From an uncultured Collinsella sp. (GTDB taxonomy: Bacteria > Actinomycetota > Coriobacteriia > Coriobacteriales > Coriobacteriaceae): a stretch of DNA of 6,373 nucleotides. The stretch covers positions 1-6,373 of the forward strand of contig USNX01000080.1 in the NCBI GenBank assembly GCA_900556205.1, given 5' to 3'. The notes beneath the pieces were generated by a model. It was not told the DNA's origin and did no database searches. It saw only the letters and a program-made list of their open reading frames with translations. The number at the start of each line of letters is the position of its first letter. The first letter of the stretch is position 1. Position numbers and translations under genes: made by a program. Positions 1 to 5,740 of the stretch are shown here, one piece after another.

Positions 1-1856
1 CGCTCAAGCAGCACCTTGGCCATCAGGTCGAGCTGATCGCGACGGGCATCCAAAATCTCGACCGCACGACGATGGGCCTCACGCATAATGCGCTGAACCT
101 CGATATCGATGCGGCGCGCCGTCTCCTCGGAGTAATCCTGGTGATCGGCGTAATCGCGACCAAGGAACACCTGATGTTGCGCCTCACCGAAAACCTGCGT
201 TCCAAGCTCCTCGCTCATGCCAAGGCGCGTGACCATCTCGCGCGCCATCTTGGTCGCGCGCTCCAGGTCGTTGCTCGCGCCCGACGTGATGTCGTCGCAC
301 ATGAGTTCCTCGGCAACGCGACCACCCAAGAACACGGCGAGCTCGTCGAGCATCTCATTCTTGGTCTTAAGGAAGTGGTCCTCCTGCGGAAGCTGCAGCG
401 TGTAGCCCAGCGCCTGGCCGCGGCTGACAATCGAGATCTTGTGAACCGGATCGGAATGCTCCAGGATGTGACCCACCAGGGCGTGACCGCTCTCGTGGTA
501 GGCAATCGTGGTGCGCTCGGCCTCGGTCATCACGCGACCCTTGCGCTGCGGACCGGCAATCACGCGTTCCATCGATTCCTCGACCTCGTCCATCGAGATC
601 ACGGAACGATGGCGGCGGGCAGCCAGCAGCGCAGACTCGTTGAGCAGATTTGCCAGATCGGCGCCGGTGAAGCCAACGGTCATCTGGGCGAGCTTCTCAA
701 ACTTCACGTCCTCGTCCATCGGCTTGTTCTCGGCATGCACGCGCAAGATCTGCTCGCGGCCCTTCACATCCGGACGGTCGACCGTGACCTGACGGTCAAA
801 ACGGCCGGGACGCAGTAATGCCGGATCCAAGATGTCAGGACGGTTGGTCGCAGCGATCAGGATGACCGACTCGCTCTCCTCAAAACCGTCCATCTCGACC
901 AGCAGCTGGTTGAGCGTCTGCTCGCGCTCGTCGTGGCCGCCGCCCAGGCCGGCTCCGCGCTGACGTCCCACGGCATCGATCTCATCGATGAAGATAATCG
1001 ACGGAGCCTGGGACTTGGCCTCCTTAAAGAGGTCACGCACACGGCTGGCGCCGACACCTACGAACATCTCGACAAAGTCGGAACCCGAGATGCTAAAGAA
1101 CGGCACGCCCGCCTCGCCGGCAACGGCCTTGGCCAGCAGCGTTTTACCGGTGCCCGGAGGGCCAACCAGCAACACGCCACGCGGGATCTTGGCGCCCAGT
1201 TTGCGATAGCGATCCGGATCGCTCAAAAAGTCACGGATCTCCTCGAGCTCCTCGACTGCCTCGTCCACGCCGGCAACGTCTTCAAACTTGACCTTGGGGC
1301 GTGTGGCTTCGTTGGTCTTGGCGTTGGTCTTGCCAAACTGCATGTTCCTGTTGTTGGCGCCCATCATCTGGCGCATAAAGTAGAACATGATGGCGATAAG
1401 GGCGATCGTCGGAAGCACACTCATCGCCAAGTCGCCCCAAAAATCGGGATCGTTGGTGTTGACGATGTACTTGGTATCGGGGTGCTCCGCCATGAGCTCG
1501 GCAAGCGAATCGGAGCCGACATAGGTCGAGGAGAAGCTCTTGAGCTCGCTCGTATCGCCCTTGTCCTTCTTCGTCTTCCAGTAATGACCCGTCACGCTTC
1601 CGTCTTGAACCGTATAGGTCAGATCTTCGACGCGATCCTGCTTGATGGCGCTCACCATCTCGCTCGTCGCGAGCTTAACGGTATTGCTGGAGCTGGCAAA
1701 GCCGGAGCCCATATTAAAGAAGGCATAGCCCAGAAGCGCGCAAGCCAAAAGAAAATACAGCCAGCCCGTACGCGTGGGCTTCTTGCCTCCGGGCATCCCC
1801 GGGATCTTTGGGTCCCGGGGAGTCTGGGAATTGTTGTCGTTACGGTCGTCGGGCAT
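1..1856 (-). CDS. ftsH: ATP-dependent zinc metalloprotease FtsH, 3' end cut by window edge
   Basis: Membrane-anchored AAA+ protease that extracts and degrades membrane and short-lived cytosolic proteins as a hexamer. Translated from the ATG at 1856-1854, 618 residues are visible before the window ends; FtsH is usually about 610-700 residues, so only the variable C-terminal tail is missing. Order: short polar Pro/Gly/Lys-rich N-terminus, first membrane helix at about 31-48, a periplasmic/extracytoplasmic domain to about 138, second membrane helix at about 142-161, then the AAA+ module. Walker A GPPGTGKT is at 232-239, pore motif FVG at 265-267, Walker B with D291-E292, and SRH arginines R349 and R352. 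The zinc site HESGH is at 454-458 (many FtsH have HEAGH), with D530 in SGASNDLE as the probable third ligand. All catalytic residues are present. It starts one base after the hpt stop, so it is the downstream member of an hpt-ftsH transcript. Confidence 0.97.
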   Translation of the reverse strand, partial: MPDDRNDNNSQTPRDPKIPGMPGGKKPTRTGWLYFLLACALLGYAFFNMGSGFASSSNTVKLATSEMVSAIKQDRVEDLTYTVQDGSVTGHYWKTKKDKGDTSELKSFSSTYVGSDSLAELMAEHPDTKYIVNTNDPDFWGDLAMSVLPTIALIAIMFYFMRQMMGANNRNMQFGKTNAKTNEATRPKVKFEDVAGVDEAVEELEEIRDFLSDPDRYRKLGAKIPRGVLLVGPPGTGKTLLAKAVAGEAGVPFFSISGSDFVEMFVGVGASRVRDLFKEAKSQAPSIIFIDEIDAVGRQRGAGLGGGHDEREQTLNQLLVEMDGFEESESVILIAATNRPDILDPALLRPGRFDRQVTVDRPDVKGREQILRVHAENKPMDEDVKFEKLAQMTVGFTGADLANLLNESALLAARRHRSVISMDEVEESMERVIAGPQRKGRVMTEAERTTIAYHESGHALVGHILEHSDPVHKISIVSRGQALGYTLQLPQEDHFLKTKNEMLDELAVFLGGRVAEELMCDDITSGASNDLERATKMAREMVTRLGMSEELGTQVFGEAQHQVFLGRDYADHQDYSEETARRIDIEVQRIMREAHRRAVEILDARRDQLDLMAKVLLE

Positions 1857-1857
1857 C

Positions 1858-2406
1858 TTACGAATAAACCTCCGGTTTCAAAATGCCCAGATACGGAAGG
1901 TTGCGATAGCGCTCGGCATAGTCGAGGCCGTAGCCCACCACAAAGGCATCGGGGCAATGGGTTCCAACATACTTGGGCGTGATGGCCGAGACGCGGTCCT
2001 CAACGTCCTTCCACAGGAAGGCGGCGACCTCCAGAGAAGCGGGCTTGCGGCTCTCGAGGTTCTTCATCAGATACTTGAGCGTCAGGCCCGAGTCCAGAAT
2101 GTCCTCGACGATCAGCACGTCGCGACCGCGGATGTCGATATCCAGGTCCTTAATGATACGCACGATACCCGAGGACTTCACACCGTCGCCGTAGCTCGAA
2201 ACAGCCATGAAATCGATGTTGGTCGGCAGCTCGATCTTACGCATCAGGTCGCCCATAAAGACCACGGCGCCGCGCAGGACCGCAATCAGCACCAGATCCT
2301 TACCCGCGTAGTCGCGCGTAATCTCCTCGCCCAGGCGAGAGACGATACCGTCGATATCCTCCTGCGTGAACAGAACCTTCTCGATATCCGGATGTTGAGA
2401 AGCCAT
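1858..2406 (-). CDS. hpt: Hypoxanthine phosphoribosyltransferase
   Basis: Cytoplasmic purine-salvage enzyme that transfers phosphoribose from PRPP to hypoxanthine (and usually guanine), giving IMP/GMP. The 182-residue product has the usual length of bacterial Hpt. Family marks: the pyrophosphate-loop VLRG at 43-46, the flexible-loop SSYGDG at 70-75, the PRPP-binding signature VLIVEDILDSGLTL at 97-110 with the acidic pair E101-D102, and the C-terminal purine-recognition region GYGLDYAERYRNLPY at about 158-172. The ATG at 2406-2404 is preceded by AAAGGG at 2417-2412, five bases away, which fixes the start. It lies between tilS (147 bases upstream) and ftsH (one base downstream). The tilS-hpt-ftsH order is well known in Gram-positive bacteria. 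It probably has its own promoter in the gap after tilS. Confidence 0.96.
   Translation of the reverse strand: MASQHPDIEKVLFTQEDIDGIVSRLGEEITRDYAGKDLVLIAVLRGAVVFMGDLMRKIELPTNIDFMAVSSYGDGVKSSGIVRIIKDLDIDIRGRDVLIVEDILDSGLTLKYLMKNLESRKPASLEVAAFLWKDVEDRVSAITPKYVGTHCPDAFVVGYGLDYAERYRNLPYLGILKPEVYS
1869..1873 (-). promoter_or_regulatory. ftsH ribosome binding site inside the hpt 3' end
   Basis: GGAGG on the minus strand lies within the last codons of hpt, 12 bases before the ftsH ATG. The spacing is longer than ideal. With the hpt TAA only one base from the ftsH ATG, re-initiation by ribosomes finishing hpt is likely to contribute; this coupling is inferred. Confidence 0.6.
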
Positions 2407-2411
2407 GACAA

Positions 2412-2417
2412 CCCTTT
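2412..2417 (-). promoter_or_regulatory. hpt ribosome binding site
   Basis: AAAGGG on the minus strand, five bases before the hpt ATG, supports the chosen start. Confidence 0.6.
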
Positions 2418-2462
2418 CTTGTGCTTATCGCCCACACACCGCCGTATGGACGCGAACTACAC

Positions 2463-2491
2463 ATTCTAGCAGCGCACGGGGTAAATTTACC
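2463..2491 (-). promoter_or_regulatory. Candidate hpt-ftsH promoter
   Basis: On the minus strand TAGAAT (2468-2463) is one mismatch from a consensus -10 box. Seventeen bases upstream lies GGTAAA (2491-2486), a poor -35 match that is also half of a perfect palindrome. A transcript would start near 2456 and carry a leader of about 50 bases before hpt. The weak -35 suggests dependence on or control by a protein bound at the dyad. No TTGACA-like box with correct spacing was found elsewhere in the gap. Confidence 0.4.
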
Positions 2492-2502
2492 AGCCCGTGC
2501 GC
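2472..2502. repeat. Extended dyad (possible operator) upstream of hpt
   Basis: A perfect 12-base palindrome GGTAAATTTACC (2480-2491) is flanked by complementary arms GCGCACGG (2472-2479) and CCGTGCGC (2495-2502), with three unpaired bases (2492-2494) on one side. Every arm base pairs. No T-run follows on either strand, so it is not an intrinsic terminator. It covers the -35 side of the candidate hpt promoter, where a repressor or activator would be expected to bind. The protein that would recognise it is unknown. Confidence 0.55.
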
Positions 2503-2534
2503 CATCAGCGCGGGAATACCGTCAACGTCGCACA

Positions 2535-2559
2535 GAATAGCAGGCGTGGGACGCTATTC
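2535..2559. repeat. Small inverted repeat over the tilS stop codon
   Basis: GAATAGC (2535-2541) and GCTATTC (2553-2559) form a 7-bp inverted repeat with an 11-base loop, and the second arm contains the tilS TAG. No T-run follows on the minus strand, so termination is doubtful. It may stabilise the tilS mRNA end or be chance. Confidence 0.3.
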
Positions 2560-4092
2560 CGCATCGACCACGCGGAGCAGATATGCCACGCGCGTTGCGG
2601 CCGTGCACTTAAAACGCTCGTCCGCGCGAACTCCGGCGACCCACACCACGGCACCCCCCGGCGCCGTCCTCACCATGGGCACGCCGGCGCGCTCGGAAAC
2701 GGGAATGCGAGCCTCACCTAGCAAGTCGGATACTTTCTTGCTTCGACCACTCATCCCTAACGGGCACATCACGTCTCCCGGTGCAGGACCGTCCACCCAC
2801 AGGCGCGCCAATCGCGCCTCGGCAGGGATCTCGCCACGCGAGCCCGCCAGGATCCGCTCACTATCGCTGTCGGCAAAACCCAGGGCAGCCGCGTCTACCA
2901 AAGCTGTCACTTCCCCGGCAGCTGCAAGCTCACGGGCGCGGCGCACGATATCGCATCCCGGCTCGACGGCCATCGGTTCTGTGACCAGCATACGTCCCCC
3001 GCCCAACGGCAAACGACCGGGTACGGTAACCCAGTCCGCGACCAGGCCCTCGCGAGCCGCCGGCGCCTTGAACGCCAGCATGCCAAACTCAATGCGTGCG
3101 TCAATCCCCGCCGGAAGCGTGACCGAGCCGGCGCCCTCGGCAACGCAGGAAAGGACTCGCTCCACATGTCGCATCTCTGGACGAGCGTCCGGATCGATGC
3201 GCTTAATCGCCAGTCGCACGATGCGCCGCGCGATTACCACCTCGGCCGCAGCAAGGCGCCTGGCATCGAGCACCAGCGCGCCCGCCGCCTCCTTACGCAG
3301 GCAGCTTCGAAACGCCTGTGCCGAAAGCTGAGACAAAAACGCGTCCTCATCGCCTAAGATCTCGCAGGCGGCGCCAATCGTCTTGCAGACGCTCGCGTTG
3401 CGCTGCGCCACCACCGGCATCACTCGATGGCGCACGTAGTTTCGCAGATACGAGATATCCTCATTGCTCTCGTCTTCACGCCACGGCTGACCATGTACCT
3501 GTAGATAGCCCACGAGCTCGCCATGAGTTAGGTCGAGCAAAGGACGCACCACGATATTCCTCCGGCGAGGAATGCTCGATAGGCCAGCGGGCCCCGAACC
3601 CTTAATCGCGTTCATCAAAAACGTTTCCGCGCGATCCGAAGACGTGTGCGCGGTGCAGATACGAGCCGCCGTTCGCGGTGCCCCCGTCTGGGCGCAGAGC
3701 TCGCGAACATACCTCCGCGCCGCGGCATAGCGCACCTCGCGGGCCGCGGCCTCAATATTGCCCGACTCCCCATCAAAATAAGCGTGCTCCACGCACAGCG
3801 GTAAACCATATTTCGCGCAGAGCTCACGCACAAAGGCCTCGTCGCCATCGGACGCCTTGCCGCGCAGATGATGGTTTACATGCAGCACATGCAGGCGCTC
3901 GCGAGCAATGGGGGCAACACCGCGTCCGTCTTGGATATCCAACTTTGATGTGCACGCCATAAGAAGCAGTGCCGTCGAGTCCGCGCCGCCTGATACCATG
4001 AGCACAACAGGAGCAGCCTGCTGCCTCGTCCGGGTCTCATCGACTGCCCCAGGCACGGCATGGTGTCCATAATGCTGAGATACCGTAGGCAT
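2554..4092 (-). CDS. tilS: tRNA(Ile)-lysidine synthetase
   Basis: Cytoplasmic N-type ATP pyrophosphatase that converts C34 of the CAU-anticodon tRNA-Ile to lysidine, letting it read AUA rather than AUG. It is normally essential. The 512-residue product is somewhat longer than E. coli (about 430) or Bacillus (about 470) homologues. The PP-loop SGGADST is at 34-40, followed by LHVNHHLRG at about 70-78, GSGPAGLS at 165-172, RPLLDLTHGEL at 183-193, and the tRNA-contacting WREDESNED..YLRNYVRHRVMP at about 204-226. The C-terminal TilS domain includes DLLGEARIPVSER near 457-468. The motif commonly written DDQAET appears here as SDRAET (152-157). The start ATG at 4092-4090 has AGGAGG six bases upstream. 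It is divergent from yycJ and is the first gene of the tilS-hpt-ftsH run. Confidence 0.95.
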   Translation of the reverse strand: MPTVSQHYGHHAVPGAVDETRTRQQAAPVVLMVSGGADSTALLLMACTSKLDIQDGRGVAPIARERLHVLHVNHHLRGKASDGDEAFVRELCAKYGLPLCVEHAYFDGESGNIEAAAREVRYAAARRYVRELCAQTGAPRTAARICTAHTSSDRAETFLMNAIKGSGPAGLSSIPRRRNIVVRPLLDLTHGELVGYLQVHGQPWREDESNEDISYLRNYVRHRVMPVVAQRNASVCKTIGAACEILGDEDAFLSQLSAQAFRSCLRKEAAGALVLDARRLAAAEVVIARRIVRLAIKRIDPDARPEMRHVERVLSCVAEGAGSVTLPAGIDARIEFGMLAFKAPAAREGLVADWVTVPGRLPLGGGRMLVTEPMAVEPGCDIVRRARELAAAGEVTALVDAAALGFADSDSERILAGSRGEIPAEARLARLWVDGPAPGDVMCPLGMSGRSKKVSDLLGEARIPVSERAGVPMVRTAPGGAVVWVAGVRADERFKCTAATRVAYLLRVVDAE

Positions 4093-4098
4093 TTGCTT

Positions 4099-4104
4099 CC
4101 TCCT
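4099..4104 (-). promoter_or_regulatory. tilS ribosome binding site
   Basis: Perfect AGGAGG on the minus strand, six bases from the tilS ATG. It is the strongest ribosome binding site in the window and settles the start of tilS. Confidence 0.8.
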
Positions 4105-4120
4105 CTATTCGTCCGCACCC

Positions 4121-4126
4121 ATTGTA
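4121..4126 (-). promoter_or_regulatory. Candidate -10 box for tilS
   Basis: TACAAT on the minus strand differs from TATAAT at one base and would give a leader of roughly 20-25 bases containing the AGGAGG. The matching -35 would fall inside the start of yycJ, and I see no good hexamer there, so the call is tentative. Confidence 0.35.
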
Positions 4127-4140
4127 TCCTTTGGAATCTT

Positions 4141-4950
4141 ATGTCTCGTCTGCACCTTCATATCCTCGGCAGTGGCTCTAAAGGCAACTGCGCACTCATC
4201 GAGGGCCCGCAGGGGCTCATTATGGTCGATGACGGACTGTCTCGCCGCGAGACATTAAAGCGCATGGCAGAACTGGGGCTCTCGACAGACAACGTCTCGG
4301 CTCTTCTCATTACTCATGAGCACAGCGATCACATCAAGGGCCTCGATGTCTGGTGCAAGCACTGGCACGGCCCCCTCTTTGCCAGCAGGGGCACTCTTTC
4401 GAACAAAGAAAATCTTTCGCATCTGCCTGTCGAGGAATTCGATCCCGGCGACGACCTATCCATTGCCGGCATCCACGTGCAAACCTACTCAACATCACAC
4501 GATGTCATCAATCCGGTCGGCTATCGATTCAATGTTCTCGATGATTCCATTGGGTTTGCCACCGACACCGGAGAGCTATCGAGCCAAGCCATGAAAACCC
4601 TCAAAGATTGTCGAGTCCTCGCACTCGAAAGCAACCACGATGTGACCATGCTGCGCGAGGGAGAATATCCCCGCTTTCTTCAGGAGCGCATCCTGTCTGC
4701 AAGGGGACACCTCTCCAACAGCCAAGCCGCCGAAGCCGCGCGCGAACTTGTTACCGATCGCACAGAACAGCTCATTGCCATGCATATCAGCCAAGATAAC
4801 AATCGTCCGAGCCTTACCGTCAAAAGCTATGCCAAAGCTCTGGCCGCAACCCTGGATGACGAGGTCGGCAGCTCCGCAACCCTTCTCCAAGGATCGCGAA
4901 AACTCTCGATACGCCCTGCGAGTCAGTATCAGCCGGCAACCATTCAATAG
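4141..4950 (+). CDS. yycJ: YycJ/WalJ-type metallo-beta-lactamase-fold hydrolase
   Basis: Predicted cytoplasmic metal-dependent phosphodiesterase/nuclease of the metallo-beta-lactamase fold. In Firmicutes the family (YycJ, WalJ, VicX) is linked to the WalRK system and DNA repair; here no such neighbours are seen, so the role is inferred from family only. The 269-residue product matches the usual length of about 260. Motifs: the N-terminal strand with GSGSKGN (10-16), metal motif HEHSDH (59-64), SHD with H120, DTGE with D142, LESNHD (162-167), GHLSNSQ (189-195) and MHISQDNN (214-221), the last two typical of this subfamily. I chose the ATG at 4141 because family homology begins there. The frame stays open back to an ATG at 4060, but that would overlap tilS and add non-family residues. 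There is no clear Shine-Dalgarno site. Codons are less GC-biased than in ftsH. Confidence 0.92.
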   Translation: MSRLHLHILGSGSKGNCALIEGPQGLIMVDDGLSRRETLKRMAELGLSTDNVSALLITHEHSDHIKGLDVWCKHWHGPLFASRGTLSNKENLSHLPVEEFDPGDDLSIAGIHVQTYSTSHDVINPVGYRFNVLDDSIGFATDTGELSSQAMKTLKDCRVLALESNHDVTMLREGEYPRFLQERILSARGHLSNSQAAEAARELVTDRTEQLIAMHISQDNNRPSLTVKSYAKALAATLDDEVGSSATLLQGSRKLSIRPASQYQPATIQ

Positions 4951-4959
4951 ACTGTCCTA

Positions 4960-5009
4960 GACAGCAAAAGGGGCCGAGAATCGCTTCCCAGCCCCTTTTG
5001 CTGTCTTTT
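4960..5009 (+). terminator. Intrinsic terminator after yycJ
   Basis: GACAGCAAAAGGGGC (4960-4974) pairs perfectly with GCCCCTTTTGCTGTC (4991-5005), a 15-bp stem with a 16-base loop, followed by TTTT (5006-5009). It sits ten bases after the yycJ stop. The inner GGGGC/GCCCC core is flanked by AAAA and TTTT, so the same hairpin may also stop hsp20 transcripts arriving from the other side, though no T-run follows the outer stem on the minus strand. Confidence 0.9.
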
Positions 5010-5032
5010 AATAGCGCAGAACACCAACGAAG

Positions 5033-5464
5033 TTAGTCGATGGAGATCTTCGTAACGTTCTTCTTCTCGACGATCTTGGGAACCGTAACGGTCAGGATGC
5101 CGTCAGCGTACTTAGCCGAGAGGCCCTCGCTCGAAGCGTCCTTTAGATACACGCCACGCGTCGCGCTGTACGAGCTGAACTCCTTCTGCAGGAAGTTCTT
5201 GCCCTCGTTCTCCTCGTCTTCCTCGACATTCACGCTAATGGACAGACGGCCCTCGTTAAGCTCGACATCGATATCGTCCTTGGCGACACCGGTCAGATAG
5301 GCTTTGACCTCATAGCCGTCGCCCTTATCCTCAACGTCAACGGGAAACGCCTTGGAAGCAATCGAGTTGTTTGCAAGGTCGGTCATATCATCAAACAGAT
5401 CGAACAGCGAGCTAGCAGAAGGACGAACGCCAAAAACCGAACGATAAGGAACCATGCTTGCCAT
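5033..5464 (-). CDS. hsp20: Hsp20/alpha-crystallin family small heat-shock protein
   Basis: ATP-independent holdase that binds unfolding proteins in the cytoplasm and forms oligomers. The product from the ATG at 5464-5462 is 143 residues, the usual size. It has a variable N-terminus with SLFDLFDDM (about 19-27), an alpha-crystallin domain at about 40-130 (FPVDVEDKGDGYEVKAYLTGV, then NEGRLSISV, FSSYSATRGVYL and the signature DGILTVTVPK at 121-130), and the C-terminal I-x-I motif ISI at 140-142 used in oligomer assembly. An upstream in-frame ATG at 5542 would add 26 residues unlike the family. The chosen ATG has AAGGAG eight bases upstream, so I prefer the short form. It stands alone, convergent with yycJ and divergent from the 5741 gene. 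No CIRCE or HAIR operator was found upstream. Confidence 0.93.
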   Translation of the reverse strand: MASMVPYRSVFGVRPSASSLFDLFDDMTDLANNSIASKAFPVDVEDKGDGYEVKAYLTGVAKDDIDVELNEGRLSISVNVEEDEENEGKNFLQKEFSSYSATRGVYLKDASSEGLSAKYADGILTVTVPKIVEKKNVTKISID

Positions 5465-5472
5465 GTTTACCA

Positions 5473-5484
5473 CTCCTTTTAGGA
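5473..5484 (-). promoter_or_regulatory. hsp20 ribosome binding site within a small hairpin
   Basis: On the minus strand the Shine-Dalgarno AAGGAG (5478-5473) is preceded by UCCU (5484-5481), which can pair with AGGA (5477-5474) over a 3-base AAA loop. The stem is only four pairs, so it would be weak and temperature-sensitive. An RNA-thermometer role is a hypothesis; the ribosome binding site itself is solid. Confidence 0.5.
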
Positions 5485-5534
5485 CTGCCGAGCCATCTTC
5501 TAGGTGACTGGGACTTCTTTTGACGCTCTTATAT

Positions 5535-5559
5535 ATGCCCACACAGTGCTTATATATAC
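5535..5559 (-). promoter_or_regulatory. Tentative stress-sigma-like promoter for hsp20
   Basis: On the minus strand GTATAT (5559-5554), a 13-base spacer and GGGCAT (5540-5535) resemble the SigB-class pattern GTTTAA, 12-14 bases, GGGTAT (4/6 and 5/6 matches). The transcript would begin near 5528 and give a leader of about 60 bases. The region is AT-rich, so chance matches are likely; whether this organism has such a sigma factor is unknown. Confidence 0.2.
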
Positions 5560-5635
5560 ATCGACTATAAAGTTTTTTGAGTCCAGTACTATAAGCATAT
5601 CTAAGTGTGTATGACTCAGGTTTTAATAAGGTTAA

Positions 5636-5648
5636 GGTTCTTTGAACC
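5636..5648. repeat. Palindrome GGTTC-TTT-GAACC
   Basis: Perfect 5-bp inverted repeat with a 3-base centre. It overlaps TTGAAC (5642-5647), the best -35-like hexamer for the plus-strand genes, so it could be an operator. It is short enough to be chance. Confidence 0.35.
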
Positions 5649-5671
5649 AGAGCTTAAATAACAAGTATGTT
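5642..5671 (+). promoter_or_regulatory. Weak candidate promoter for the leader frame and 5741 gene
   Basis: TTGAAC (5642-5647), an 18-base spacer and TATGTT (5666-5671) match the sigma-70 boxes at four of six positions each. A transcript would start near 5678, just before the Shine-Dalgarno site of the 10-codon frame. Other AT-rich hexamers nearby could serve instead. Confidence 0.25.
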
Positions 5672-5699
5672 CGCAGCTACAAATAACAAGGGGCTTACA

Positions 5700-5732
5700 A
5701 TGAGCGCGTACACGTTGTTGGTAACGAGCTAA
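5700..5732 (+). CDS. 10-codon leader reading frame (MSAYTLLVTS)
   Basis: ATG at 5700 opens ten codons ending in TAA at 5730-5732, preceded by AAGGGG (5688-5693) at an ideal six-base spacing. The TAA overlaps AAAGGG (5731-5736), the ribosome binding site of the next gene, so ribosomes finishing here would be placed on the 5741 start. It has no run of one amino acid, so classical attenuation by a charged tRNA is not suggested. A role in translational coupling is inferred; the peptide itself may have no function. Confidence 0.4.
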   Translation: MSAYTLLVTS

Positions 5733-5740
5733 AGGGCATC

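Larger units (their letters stand above)
5465..5740. other. AT-rich divergent control region between hsp20 and the 5741 gene
   Basis: This 276-base stretch is clearly richer in A and T than the coding regions around it. It must hold promoters for hsp20 (minus) and for the 5700/5741 reading frames (plus). It contains direct repeats CTTATATAT at 5528-5536 and 5549-5557 (21 bases apart) and ACTATAA at 5564-5570 and 5588-5594 (24 bases apart), and an inverted repeat at 5636-5648. I see no consensus sigma-70 promoter with both boxes and correct spacing. Apart from the 10-codon frame, I see no gene in it. Confidence 0.6.

Noticed and set aside
72..1982. Long plus-strand open frames (72-818 and 933-1982)
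   Set aside because: They lie opposite ftsH and hpt, whose complete motifs are on the minus strand. They have no family features and are mirror frames of GC-rich coding sequence.
1774..2469. Plus-strand open frame of 231 codons across hpt
   Set aside because: Opposite strand of a clear hpt gene; no recognisable domain or supported start.
2472..2502. Dyad read as a tilS terminator
   Set aside because: No T-run follows the stem on the minus strand; the next bases are a -10-like box.
2405..3331. Plus-strand open frame of 308 codons over tilS
   Set aside because: Antisense to tilS, Ser/Arg/Thr/Ala-rich translation typical of a shadow frame, no domain.
4060..4140. Upstream extension of yycJ to the ATG at 4060
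   Set aside because: It would overlap the tilS start and add 27 residues not seen in the family; the conserved N-terminal strand begins at the 4141 ATG.
5465..5542. Upstream extension of hsp20 to the ATG at 5542
   Set aside because: The extra 26 residues do not look like an Hsp20 N-terminus, and the internal ATG at 5464 has a good ribosome binding site.
5526..5552. CIRCE (HrcA) operator before hsp20
   Set aside because: CAGTGCTTA at 5544-5552 matches 7 of 9 bases of one half-site, but the partner half at the required 9-base spacing (5526-5534) does not match.
5577..5618. HAIR (HspR) operator made of TTGAGT and GACTCA
   Set aside because: The half-like elements are about 30 bases apart instead of 7, and no ACTCAAG arm is at the right spacing.
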